Of a stretch of DNA of 64,000 nucleotides, positions 28,807 through 37,989 are shown in pieces. Both the position numbers and the translations under genes were made by a program. This DNA is from CAWIHS01 sp963836005 (lineage in GTDB: Bacteria; Pseudomonadota; Gammaproteobacteria; GRL18), in NCBI GenBank assembly GCA_963836005.1, contig CAWIHS010000003.1, forward strand, positions 272,219-336,218. Direction: 5' to 3'. Positions within the stretch are counted from its first letter, which is position 1. Each line of letters begins with the position of its first letter. The notes under the pieces were generated by a model. That model was given only the letters and a program-made list of their open reading frames with translations, ran no database searches and was not told where the DNA came from.

Positions 28807-29313
28807 ATGGATAATATACAACAAATAATACTTAATGAAGCGACTCTTTGGCTGCCAAGAGCAGGCGGCGTTATTATAACTATACTTGTTTTTTTTGTAC
28901 TCTCGAAATTAATAAAAGCTGTAATCATTAAAACTTCTGAACGTTTGAAGGTCGATAGTCATATCACTTCTCTACTGGCTCGTAGCAGCAATATAACACT
29001 GATAATATTTGCTTTTGTTACCGCATTGGGGACTCTGGGCATCAATGTATCTGCCATTGTGGCAGGGCTGGGATTAACAGGATTTGCCTTGGGTTTTGCT
29101 TTAAAAGATACGATTTCAAATCTGCTTTCCGGTATTCTCATTCTGTTATATCAACCCTTTAAGATTGGTAACACGATAAAAATCTCAGGCTTCGAGGGTA
29201 ATGTGGTGACGATTGATTTGAGATATACAGAACTGAACAGTGACGGAAACAGGATCCTCATTCCAAATTCAAAATTATTTGCTGATCCGATTACAGTTGT
29301 GCATTCAGAATAA
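28807..29313 (+). CDS. Small mechanosensitive channel, MscS family
   Basis: A protein of about 168 residues comparable to the core of MscS, lacking the large C-terminal cage domain. Three membrane segments are visible (about 15-37, 60-80 and the pore helix 88-120). The pore-lining helix has GLGLTGFALGFALKDTISNL, and the following beta domain has GNTIKISGFEGNVVTIDLRYTEL and RILIPNSKLF. It should open under membrane tension to release solutes on hypo-osmotic shock, relevant in a cell that makes glucosylglycerate. I chose the ATG at 28807 (MDNIQQ); an earlier in-frame start at 28678 would place a transcription terminator inside the coding region. Confidence 0.85.
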   Translation: MDNIQQIILNEATLWLPRAGGVIITILVFFVLSKLIKAVIIKTSERLKVDSHITSLLARSSNITLIIFAFVTALGTLGINVSAIVAGLGLTGFALGFALKDTISNLLSGILILLYQPFKIGNTIKISGFEGNVVTIDLRYTELNSDGNRILIPNSKLFADPITVVHSE

Positions 29314-29467
29314 CGCGGTTTGCAGATATTTAAAATTTAGGCATTATAACAGAACGGAATGTGGCTTAGTCCAACAAACAATTATTCGCCATGCAATCAC
29401 AATCATAAATGCTAAAATCTTAATCATCACCTGTAATTGCAAACACTACTGAAAGAGCAGACTCATA

Positions 29468-30562
29468 TTGAAACAAAAAACACTTAGTTTACTGGCGGCT
29501 TGTGCAATGGTTGTGGTAATGAATGCTCCGGTTGATGCTTGCACCGGAATACGACTTATTGCGGAAGATGGCGGCGCGGTTGTCGGTCGTACCATGGAAT
29601 TTGGCTTCGACGTACAATCTGATGTCGTCGTGGCGCCGGCGGGCACCGAACTGTCCAGTTCCCTGGCCGATAAGTCCCAGGGCATGCATTACAAGTCTAA
29701 ATATGGGATAGTTGGCGCCAATATCCTCGGTATGCATGTAATTGTGGACGGGGTCAATGAAAAAGGGCTTTATGTGGGTGGTTTCTATTTTTCGAGCTAT
29801 GCAAGCTATGCCGATCCTGACCCCGGAAATGTGTCCCGAGCGCTTGCGCCGGAAGATTATGGGACGTGGCTGCTCGCCAACTTTGAAAACGTCGAGGAAG
29901 TTAAAGCCAACTTTGATAAAGTCGTTTTGGTACCGAATCCGATAAAAGAAATAGGAGGCGCGAGCTTTCCCGGCCACTTTGTCGTGCATGACAGCACTGG
30001 GGCCTCCGTGGTCATTGAGCCTGCCGACAAATTGCTCAAGATCCACGACAATCCCCTCGGCGTCCTGACAAATTCTCCGACCTTTGACTGGCACATTACC
30101 AACCTGCGCAACTATATTAATCTGACAGCAAGTAATGTACCCGCTGTCGATGTGACCGGTATCAATTTGTCGCAGTTCGGCCAGGGCAGTGGTTTTCGTG
30201 GCATCCCTGGCGACTTCACGCCACCGTCCAGGTTTGTGCGCGCGGTTGCATTTTCTCAGTCTGCCGTGAAGCTTCCGACGGCACAGGAGACCGTGCCTCA
30301 AGTGTTTCATATCATGAACGCCTTTGACATCCCGTTAGGCGCTATTCGTGATGCGCATGGCAATGAAGTTCATTATGACTACACCGTCTGGACCAGTGCC
30401 TCGGATCTGAAGAACATTCGCTGGGCGTACAAAACCTACAATGATCAGTCAATTCGAAGTGTCGATGTCCGCAAGGCTTTGAGCGCGGCTGGCGATAAGA
30501 TCAGGGTCATCGAGATGGATTCGATGCAGCCTATTGAGGATGTCTCCACAACTTTCAAATGA
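29468..30562 (+). CDS. Choloylglycine hydrolase / linear amide C-N hydrolase family protein (C59)
   Basis: A 364-residue N-terminal-nucleophile hydrolase. A signal peptide (1-24, PVDA) is followed directly by Cys25 in CTGIRLIAEDG, so cleavage would free the catalytic cysteine. GRTMEFGFD matches the C59 conserved Arg region, and GLYVGGFYFSSYA and LTNSPTFDWHITNLRNY contain the Asn/Asp positions typical of the family. Penicillin V acylases, bile-salt hydrolases and acyl-homoserine-lactone acylases of this fold share these features; the substrate is unknown here. The TTG at 29468 is the only start that gives a full signal peptide. The gene is GC-richer than its neighbours. The following 500 bp up to the tRNA contain no recognisable gene. 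Confidence 0.85.
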   Translation: MKQKTLSLLAACAMVVVMNAPVDACTGIRLIAEDGGAVVGRTMEFGFDVQSDVVVAPAGTELSSSLADKSQGMHYKSKYGIVGANILGMHVIVDGVNEKGLYVGGFYFSSYASYADPDPGNVSRALAPEDYGTWLLANFENVEEVKANFDKVVLVPNPIKEIGGASFPGHFVVHDSTGASVVIEPADKLLKIHDNPLGVLTNSPTFDWHITNLRNYINLTASNVPAVDVTGINLSQFGQGSGFRGIPGDFTPPSRFVRAVAFSQSAVKLPTAQETVPQVFHIMNAFDIPLGAIRDAHGNEVHYDYTVWTSASDLKNIRWAYKTYNDQSIRSVDVRKALSAAGDKIRVIEMDSMQPIEDVSTTFK

Positions 30563-31063
30563 TCGCGGCCCCCTCCCCCCGCCCCTCCAGGGTGCAAAAA
30601 AAGCTAACGACGCCTTGCAGCTGACTGTCTACAGCGATACTCACCCTGGCTTCCAGTATAAGTTTAAAGCGCTCGTTACCCAAAGTGCTCTTCTGTATGA
30701 CTAACGAATGCCATTGATACGCAAAAAAAAGCCTTGTTAGCGTCAAAATTAGTCTGACATACCAGGATACAATGCTCATAAGGTTTGTATTATTTAGAGA
30801 GCTATTTCCAAAGTTTGTTTATAAGAGTTTAAAAATATCGGTTTATCAATGGCATAGGATAGGCACTTTATGAACGCTTATCTCCGGAAGTTAGTTTTTA
30901 AACAAAATTGTACTTGATATGACTGCAACCTCTGATATAATGTGCGTCTTTACTGACATCACCGCATTTAGTTAAGTCATAAAAAAGTTCATTAATTAGT
31001 GGGTTTTACTACAAGGGACAGGTGATGACATAAAATTTACTTTAAAATCAACGACTTATTGAA

Positions 31064-31140
31064 CGGGGCATAGCGCAGCATGGTAGCGCACCAGCATGGG
31101 GTGCTGGGGGTCGAAAGTTCGAATCTTTCTGTCCCGACCA
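31064..31140 (+). tRNA. tRNA-Pro (anticodon GGG)
   Basis: A 77-base cloverleaf. The acceptor stem CGGGGCA pairs with TGTCCCG, a discriminator A follows and CCA is encoded. The anticodon stem CCAGC/GCTGG encloses the loop ATGGGGT with GGG at the anticodon. The T arm contains GTTCGAATC. It reads CCC and CCU codons. No flanking direct repeat suggests an integration at this tRNA. Confidence 0.95.
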
Positions 31141-31530
31141 ATTAACTCTCTGAAATATAAATAATTAATTGCATTCTTCTTGATAAATTATATGGTTATT
31201 TATTTTTTCGTATCAAGTCTACATCTCCTAAAACCTTTAATACCTCCTTTAAGATACAATAATTTCTAATATTACTATCGCCTGCCCAAGCATTAAAACC
31301 TTCCCAGTAACTTGACTATGGTGTAAGGTGGTAATCTGTGCGATTGGCGTGGGTAATGTGTGAGCTACGTTAAACACATTCATTATCCAAGCGTTCGTGC
31401 AGTGAATTTCAAGGATTATCCACATGGAGACCGTTTTCACAGACCTAACTAAATATTCCTCAGAATTCAAAGTCAGTACATAATTTGCTTGAAAATATCG
31501 TATTGGTTTGGCTTTCCATTCCCTGTAATT

Positions 31531-32551
31531 GGCTATGTTCCAACTAAGTGTTGCTGAAGTTGAAACAGTTTGTTTTCATTCAAGTTTTCAGAAGTATCCA
31601 TTAATCTGAACCATCCCAAATAATGATCCAGATATTTTGTGGCTACGCCATGAAATCGGTTCATCCACTGTTTTAATCGACTATGATAAGCATTCACATT
31701 TTGAATATGAAAGACTTTGTCAATAACACGAATACCTGCTGATAAATTCAATCGCTTGTGAACTAACCCATTATCCTGAGCAAACTGGATATAGGATTTA
31801 TAACCATCACTACAGAACACGCTGTCTTGTTCTATTTTGCCCACTAACTGCTCACTGATATCTTGTTGCGACGTTGAATTTAATATGACCTCAAACGTAT
31901 GAGTACCCCTGTCTCTCACGGTTAAAACAGGCACCCGGTCTTCTTTATAAAGTCCGCGTTTGCCTGCTTTTTTGCCTCGCTTTCTGGCTCCACGGGGTAG
32001 TCGTTTATTGCCTTTTTCAGAATACGCGAAATACGTTTCATCACTCTCAACAATTCCTTCTAGCAGTTTAGCCTTTAATTGGGCCGGTAATTGTAAAAAG
32101 CGATGACGCCACTTGAATGCCGTCTTTAAATTTATCTCATAATCACTGGCTGCTTTTCTTAATGTTTTGCTTTCAAGCATGCCTTCCAGATAGATACCCC
32201 ATTTTTCTTTCATTCTCAGACGTGCCAGAGGAGTATTCGTGGTCGCTGTGAATGTTTTTAAGCAATTCTTACAGCGATAGCGCTGCATATCTCCTTTCTT
32301 ACCATGCCGATTAATCACTCTGCTATGGCAATGTGGACATTCGGGGTGATCAATCATCCGTTGTTCCAGTTCATGTATAATGCGTTTGACTGGATTATCA
32401 TCTGATAATTTCTTGTAATGTCTGAAACTGTTTATCAGTTAAATGTTCCATCTGTTTCAGAAGTTTGCTAAATTCTGCCGGAGTAATTACCATCACCTTA
32501 ATCAGTATGCTTATACTTTCAGTATAGCAACACTTTCATGGAACATAGTCC
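31531..32551 (-). mobile_element. IS1595-family insertion sequence
   Basis: About 1.02 kb with imperfect inverted ends, GGCTATGTTCCAACTAAGTG at the left and GGACTATGTTCCATGAAAGT (read inward) at the right. It contains one transposase gene. I could not find a matching target duplication. Confidence 0.75.
31533..32357 (-). CDS. IS1595 family transposase (ISXO2-like)
   Basis: A 274-residue DDE transposase. The N-terminal zinc ribbon (CPHCHSRVINRHG ... YRCKNC, residues 8-33) is the mark of the IS1595 family, followed by a helix-turn-helix region and the ISXO2-like DDE core. Catalytic positions appear as ESDETYFAY, FCSDGYKSYIQ and NAYHSRLKQWMNRFHGV. The ISXO2-like core has the usual Asn/Glu/His variant at the third position; I cannot say which residue is used. 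The gene appears intact, so the element may still move. Inverted ends lie immediately outside the reading frame at the left and about 190 bp away at the right. Confidence 0.87.
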   Translation of the reverse strand: MIDHPECPHCHSRVINRHGKKGDMQRYRCKNCLKTFTATTNTPLARLRMKEKWGIYLEGMLESKTLRKAASDYEINLKTAFKWRHRFLQLPAQLKAKLLEGIVESDETYFAYSEKGNKRLPRGARKRGKKAGKRGLYKEDRVPVLTVRDRGTHTFEVILNSTSQQDISEQLVGKIEQDSVFCSDGYKSYIQFAQDNGLVHKRLNLSAGIRVIDKVFHIQNVNAYHSRLKQWMNRFHGVATKYLDHYLGWFRLMDTSENLNENKLFQLQQHLVGT

Positions 32552-32774
32552 TTATTTTCATTAAATCCTAAGCTGGCATAGCCAGAACCAAAAAGGAAAT
32601 TTCAAAAAATTGGACAATTTAAAAGCGTCTGTATCATTATGATTATAAAGAGAAAATCAACTTCTTATAAAATTTCTTTGTATTTCTGTTTATAATCTCT
32701 AGTGTAAGAGACTAATCAGGTATTTTTAGGGATCTACCCATCTGTTGCACTAGCGAGTTGAATTCGCGGAATAA

Positions 32775-34178
32775 CTATGGATTGATCAGCGCGGGTACCA
32801 TGTGCTGTTCACCTTTCCCTTCGCGGATCGGATCGGCCGATTTGTTCCAGCCCAGATCCTGAGCCATGTGCGGTGGCACGGGTGTGCGCGAAATCCACAG
32901 TACCATGCGCATGCCATCGGTGAAGTAGGGATCATTGGTCAGGTTGTAGCGTGGCTGCGCATTGGTGGCCACGCCAACGCCCTGTACGAAACCGAACTGT
33001 CTAACGGCGTCACGGTGCAGCAGGCTGTGGAACAGGTACTCGCGCGCCTCGTCGACCACCGGATCGATCACGTGCGTGGTCAGGGTCGGTGATTTGTTGG
33101 TCAACTTAACGCCGATGTCACGGCTGATCTGCCCGACCCAGACCGGCGCCCCCTCGCAGCGGAACGGCGCCAGCCAAAGGCGCATGTGGTTACGCTGCGA
33201 AATATTGGAACGGCCACGTTGCAGGGCTATATCCTGCTTGCGCCCCAGGGCGAACAGTGCACTGACCGGCGCCGTGGGAAAAGCCTTTTCCTCGATCGCG
33301 GCACCAATCATGCGCCGGATGCTCTCGTAGGTGATTGCCTCGGTGAAATGCCAGCCACTGGCGGTCAGCGCGGCAACCACGTCTTCACCACGCCCGACCA
33401 GCGCAATGTTCAACGGATCACCCGCGCCGGTACCGGAGGCCGTGGTCGTGCAGCAGGGCAGCGCGAGCAGGCGCGCGCGTAATTCATCGACGCTCAGGTC
33501 CGGCAGCGTCTGGACCTGGTCGTACAGTTCACGCAGGGCTGATTTCTCGTAGTCGAAACTCTCCGTCGGCAGCAGCACCGCAAAGCGCATGCGGATCGCG
33601 TGCTGGTGGCCCGATAGGCGCACGTCAATGAAACGCCCGCCACGCTTGTAGGAGGCATAAATATAGCCCTCGTGTGCGGCATGTGCAGGTGAAAAGAACG
33701 CCAGTGCGTTGCTGCGGAAGCGCCGCCGAATGGCGTCCTGATCCTTATCTCGCATTTTTGCGCCGGTGGCCAGCGCCGCCTCGTCCGGCGAGTAGTAATC
33801 CGGGTCAACCGCGATGGGCATCAACCAGTAGCCCGCGTCACTGGTATTGTCGATACGCATCCAGATCGGCTGAATATCGTGTTCTGCCAGCGGTACACCG
33901 AAGAAGCGCGAGGCCTCGTCATCGGTAGGGATTGATACCTGCACGGTGACACCCTCTTGCTTGAGGGTTTGTATGCGCCCCAGCTGCATCGGCAGGTTCT
34001 GGTCGGCAGCCGGCGGGTAGACAGGTCCCGCAGCACAGCCGGCCAACACCAGGCAGGCCAGCATGACCAGTCCGGGCAGGCGACGCCACGCCATCTGACA
34101 GAGGTATGCGATGGCACCGGCAGACCGGGTAGCGGGCGGCAGCATGCCGACTGGCGCAGTTTGCAAAGCTTTCATACT
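32775..34178 (-). CDS. Lipoprotein with LssY C-terminal domain
   Basis: A protein of about 467 residues. The N-terminus holds a lipoprotein signal with lipobox LAGC (MLACLVLAGCAAGP), so it should be anchored in a membrane facing the periplasm. The C-terminal part (about 260-440) matches the LssY_C domain pattern, with GDPLNIALVGRGEDVVAALT, WHFTEAITYESIRRM and HMRLWLAPFRCEGAPVWVGQ. The domain occurs in membrane proteins linked to lipid or export functions but is uncharacterised. The start is uncertain: ATG at 34178 or, giving the shortest signal (MAWRRLPGLV), 34088. The gene is much GC-richer than the IS-rich surroundings. It lies downstream of cdd on the same strand. Confidence 0.72.
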   Translation of the reverse strand, partial: SMKALQTAPVGMLPPATRSAGAIAYLCQMAWRRLPGLVMLACLVLAGCAAGPVYPPAADQNLPMQLGRIQTLKQEGVTVQVSIPTDDEASRFFGVPLAEHDIQPIWMRIDNTSDAGYWLMPIAVDPDYYSPDEAALATGAKMRDKDQDAIRRRFRSNALAFFSPAHAAHEGYIYASYKRGGRFIDVRLSGHQHAIRMRFAVLLPTESFDYEKSALRELYDQVQTLPDLSVDELRARLLALPCCTTTASGTGAGDPLNIALVGRGEDVVAALTASGWHFTEAITYESIRRMIGAAIEEKAFPTAPVSALFALGRKQDIALQRGRSNISQRNHMRLWLAPFRCEGAPVWVGQISRDIGVKLTNKSPTLTTHVIDPVVDEAREYLFHSLLHRDAVRQFGFVQGVGVATNAQPRYNLTNDPYFTDGMRMVLWISRTPVPPHMAQDLGWNKSADPIREGKGEQHMVPALINP

Positions 34179-34400
34179 TTTCAGTCTACATCTAATCTCA
34201 ATTATGGACACCTCCACCACAGTAGAGCACACGGTCGAGACCGGCAGGGTGACAATTATCTATACGACCGACCCCGCGAACATCGCCAATGTCACACAAC
34301 TGCTAACACGCCTGGAGAAGCCGACGTTTCCACAAGTCCATCGGGGATTTGTTCGAGCGGCACCTCTGAAAATACGTTCCGGGAAACCCGTTGCAGGCCA

Positions 34401-34835
34401 TCAGCCGGGATGCTGCCCGGTTACCCTGTCCGGGCACCACCCCGGCAGTAGTTCCTCGCTTGTGGCTACCTGCAACCGACCGCTCCCAGACAGGTAGACG
34501 ATGCTTGCCTTCGCACCAAATTCGCTGATCGCCTGCCGGCAGGATCCACAGGGTGTAATCGGCACTGGCTTACCCGAGGCATCGATGGTCATGACCGCGA
34601 TTGCAACGATTTCCATGCACGGCCCCTCGGCACCCACTGCCATGGCAATGGCATTTCGTTCAGCACAGGAAGTGACTGAAAACGATGCATTCTCCACGTT
34701 ACATCCGGAATATATGTTTCCTGCCCTGGTAATCAGGGCAGAACCGACTTTCAGTCCAGAGTAAGGAGAATAGGCATTCCTCCCCGCCTCCGACGCGACC
34801 CGGACAAGTTCACTATATTTGTCCTTCAAAGGCAT
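34401..34835 (-). CDS. cdd: Cytidine deaminase
   Basis: A protein of about 144 residues that deaminates cytidine and deoxycytidine to uridine in pyrimidine salvage. Zinc-site motifs are complete: SCAERNAI with the proton-shuttling Glu, and PCGSCRQ supplying two more cysteines. The substrate-binding SGCNVENASF is also present. This is the small tetrameric type with three cysteine ligands. I start at 34835 (MPLKDKY) because GGAG lies ten bases upstream, while the earlier ATG at 34853 overlaps that site. The C-terminal 15-20 residues after VYLSGSG have little resemblance to the family and could be altered. Confidence 0.9.
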   Translation of the reverse strand: MPLKDKYSELVRVASEAGRNAYSPYSGLKVGSALITRAGNIYSGCNVENASFSVTSCAERNAIAMAVGAEGPCMEIVAIAVMTIDASGKPVPITPCGSCRQAISEFGAKASIVYLSGSGRLQVATSEELLPGWCPDRVTGQHPG

Positions 34836-34920
34836 TGTTCCGGATCTCCTCATTCAGGGGCAGTAAAAATGAACAGGCATGATTCCATCAGTCAATCCAT
34901 GTCACCACATTAGAGTAAAA

Positions 34921-34958
34921 GATAGGTAATCCTATGTCACTTTTCAATCTATAAGTTA
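34921..34958 (+). repeat. 38-bp dispersed motif, copy A
   Basis: GATAGG followed by CACTTTTCAATCTATAAGTT. Recurs at 39854-39891 (reverse) and 59079-59116. Copies A and B are inverted and flank the IS4-family complex. The 340 bp from 34860 to 35205 hold no gene. Confidence 0.7.
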
Positions 34959-35241
34959 AAATCTTCTCGTTTCTTTGATTCAAATCATGCAAGAAGTGGA
35001 TAAAATATTCAGAAAATTTTATATATCGTCAAATAATATTGGACAAACAGGCACCTCATTTTAGAGATAATTCAGCTCATCAGGTTTAGCCATTTCAGTA
35101 ATCATAATGGTTATTACGTCTCATTGCCATGGTATTTTGCTTGATCAATTAGGCTATCCAGAATTTGTTGTCTACGACTAATAATAATCGAATGGTATTT
35201 TATTGACTCACGTTTCGGAGTTCATTTTAGTTAAAAATAGA

Positions 35242-37050
35242 CTACAACCGCGCATGCTCTCTGGATTCCAGGTTCAATGTTTGTTGATCCAGTTGTAGTG
35301 CTTGCGTAAAAAAGCTCAATATGTTCTTGTCCAGCGTGTCCATGATCAGCTTAATCTGGCCGCTTAATTCATCTTGAATTTCATTCAATGACACCTGGAT
35401 CAGGAAACGAAAGAGTCCCCATAATTTTTTACCATAGCTGAGCAAAGTCAACTGCTCCTTCATATCCCGGCGCATATCACAAACCCGGTTATTATTCTGC
35501 GCCTTAGCGTAGACCAGCATGGCATAACGGATCGCACACAGGTGGAGCGAGGCAACATGTGATGCAAATGTCTCTGTTTGTTCCTTTAACCAGCCCAAAT
35601 ATTGTTTGGCTTCTTTAAAATACACTTCTATACCCCAGCGTAAGGCATAGATTTCCAGGATCTTCTGTGGAGTCAGTGCTAAATCAGTGGTCAAAAACAG
35701 CGCCCAATCTTTCTTGCCAACCGTTGGTTTATCCTCTTTGGCAGCACCTCTGACATAAAGCAATTGTGCTTTCACCCATTGCGCGGGCTCCTTGTCTGAT
35801 TTTGCCAGATTCAATTCAACATCGACCGAGACGCTTTGATACGGGGTATCAGCACAGGATGTCCAGTTTTTTCTTACGACCTGCTGGTATAATTGTTGTG
35901 CATTATAAGTCTGGTACACCTTTCGCCCGGCTTTGATGATGCAATAGCGATAGACTGTTTTGTCATTTTTCATCCGCACGATGGGAACGGTATTCACTTC
36001 ATGGGCCAGTCGTATTGTGGGTTTATTGCCAAACCAGGCATCCGCTAAAAAGTAATCGGCGTCAATACGATGCCTGACTGCCCGTTTAACCATACCAGAC
36101 AAGAGTTCCGGCTTACTCTGGTTGGCCGTTGCCTGGTAACGTTTGCCAACAATGCTGCGTCCATCTTTAAATTCTTTTTTTGTAACTATTCAGCGTAATT
36201 TTGAAAACGCCCTTGACACCAGGAATTTGCTCCAGAAGACGCCGTAAATACGTCCATGTAGGCTTGAATGTGGCATGACCACCAGGGATGGTGGGAATGC
36301 ATGTGAGAGACAGGAGTCGAAATCGTCCATGCCACATACACTTGACCTACAAGGATGTAGGGAATGCAGATCACGCAGGAGCAATTATCTGCCTTACGCA
36401 AACACCTGATATCAAGAACTTACGTATAAATCTAAAATACGCTGAATAGTTACCTTTTTTTAACCCTTGTCTTTGGCTTTGACTCATAAAAATGTCATTA
36501 TCCAGTACAAGAAAATGCTTCTGGGTTGCCAGCCCTAATGCGATCACCTGTTGACCTTTCACTGTTCGTCCCAGAAGGTGATCAAAATGGCGAGATACGG
36601 CTTCTAATTTCTTTCCCTTTCGCTCCTTAACCGAGTCATCAACCACATACGCTCGAACAGGTGCCTGGTGGATCTTTTCTTTTAGAATGACTTTCCTGAT
36701 GGTCTGATAATGCAATTCCCGCCAATCTAAATCCTCTCGCCATAAAGTACATCTTTGTTTTTGCAGCCAAAACTGCGCATGATGTCGTTGGCAAACATGC
36801 CAATAGAGTCTGCCTGCACCCAAACCCAGATCATGAGCAGATAAATGACTTGTGTCATGGGTAAGCCGTTCCGCTTTTTAAAACCCACTCGCTTGATCAA
36901 TTGGCCGAATTGTAATTCGTTCCATAAATCAGCTACAAGAGTATCTGGCTGAGCCGTGTTATCTGTTAATAGATCGCTTACAATCCCTGGAATTTCAGGC
37001 TTCTCTGTGTCATCATTCATTGGCAGTCTTCTTTTTGGTGTTTTTTTCAA
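35242..37050 (-). pseudogene. IS4 family transposase, split by MITE and frameshifted
   Basis: Three pieces of one transposase read from 37050 down to 35242. The N-terminal part (MKKTPKRRLP... to KNKDVLYG) changes frame near 36745, and the middle part (DLDWRELHYQTIRK... to SQRQGLKKG) runs into the MITE at 36453. After the MITE the protein resumes as EFKDGRSIVGKRYQA. The C-terminal part has the YREK signature of the IS4 family (YALRWGIEVYFKEAK, exact spacing Y-2-R-3-E-6-K). Precise removal of the MITE with one copy of its 8-bp duplication restores QGLKKEFKDG in frame. The separate frameshift shows decay independent of the MITE. Not expected to be active. Confidence 0.88.
36182..36453 (-). mobile_element. 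MITE copy 4, inserted in the IS4 transposase gene
   Basis: A 272-bp member with ends GTAACTATTCAGCGTA. It is flanked by CTTTTTTT at 36174-36181 and 36454-36461, a perfect 8-bp target duplication. Read on the minus strand it shares TTGATATCAGGTGTTTG and the ACGGCGTCTTCTG region with copies 1-3 but has a longer hairpin centre. Confidence 0.92.
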
Positions 37051-37148
37051 TGGTAAGTAAATTATACCATTTTTAAGCTATGAAAACAATTGGCGGTTGG
37101 AAGCCATCTATCTACCTGAAATAAAACATCTTTTTAAATTCCCTATAC

Positions 37149-37286
37149 CACAATAGTCTCATTTTCTTCCACGGAAATCTCCCTAAAAACCAAAGAAACA
37201 ACAACTTACAGAGATAAATGATAGACTTTTAGTATTAAAAGTGAGACTATTATGCATATAATGTAATTAACATACATAATAGTCTC
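37149..37286. promoter_or_regulatory. GAGACTATTATG sites at the left end and promoter of the inner IS
   Basis: The 12-mer GAGACTATTATG occurs at 37243-37254 and inverted at 37275-37286, ending three bases before the first ATG, and with one mismatch inverted at 37149-37160. A fourth copy is at 39731-39742 near the right end. Placement suggests transposase binding and self-repression. Confidence 0.6.
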
Positions 37287-37289
37287 AAA

Positions 37290-37955
37290 ATGACCATAAA
37301 ACCATCTTATCCGAACCTGATCCGAAAATTACTCCAGTCAAAAACAGTCATGTCTCTTAAGCAAATCCGGCATGAAATCCCAGACAGACCAAGAAGTAGC
37401 TTGTTTCGGGATTTGAAAAAAATTGAATTACTGACCAGCTATTCGCATGCTGGCCAGTATCATGCACTTAAATCAATGGTAAAGTTTAATCCCAATGGCT
37501 TATGGTTTTATGAGCAAGTTTCTTTCTCAAAATATGGAACACTAAAAAATACACTGCTTGAAACCATTTCAAATTCTCCGGCAGGTATGACCCATAAAGA
37601 ATTAAAAATATTGTTACGCATCCAGGTGCAAAATTCTCTCACTCATTTGATCAAAAACCAGTTACTTCAGCGTCGATTATTATCTGAAAAAATATTTGTT
37701 TATTTAAGCAATGATGATCTTCAGGCACAGGAACAATGGCAAAAAAGACTGGAACTTAATAAAAATGCATTGAGTGTGACTCTGCCAGCTGAAACGATAA
37801 TTATTGATATTTTGCTTGAAATCATTCGAGGGAATGAGCGTATCATTGATGAGGAAGAATTGGGTTCACGTTTAAAACAACGAGGTGTTCATATACAACA
37901 ACAGCAACTGATTTTTGTTTTAACTTACTATGACATAAAAAAAAACAGATCATGA
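37290..37955 (+). CDS. Inner IS, upstream transposase frame (DNA-binding part)
   Basis: A 221-residue frame, probably the N-terminal part of the transposase of the nested element. Two winged-helix or helix-turn-helix-like stretches are suggested by SLKQIRHEIPDRPRSSLFRD and MTHKELKILLRIQVQNSLTH. The frame ends at a stop just after an A9 tract (37937-37945). The downstream frame is open without stops from that tract, so a one-nucleotide slip would yield a single protein of about 810 residues. A palindromic pair of GAGACTATTATG sites sits right before the ATG and may be an operator. The A9 may be programmed or an indel. Confidence 0.7.
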   Translation: MTIKPSYPNLIRKLLQSKTVMSLKQIRHEIPDRPRSSLFRDLKKIELLTSYSHAGQYHALKSMVKFNPNGLWFYEQVSFSKYGTLKNTLLETISNSPAGMTHKELKILLRIQVQNSLTHLIKNQLLQRRLLSEKIFVYLSNDDLQAQEQWQKRLELNKNALSVTLPAETIIIDILLEIIRGNERIIDEEELGSRLKQRGVHIQQQQLIFVLTYYDIKKNRS

Positions 37956-37989
37956 AATTGTCAAACTCATTCGTTCCAGGATTGATCAA

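Noticed and set aside
31064..31140. tRNA-Pro as an attachment site for an island
   Set aside because: No repeat of the tRNA 3' end and no integrase gene were found in the window.
34976..34989. FNR-like box TTGATTCAAATCAT
   Set aside because: One mismatch from consensus and more than 140 bp from the nearest start codon, inside DNA flanking mobile elements.
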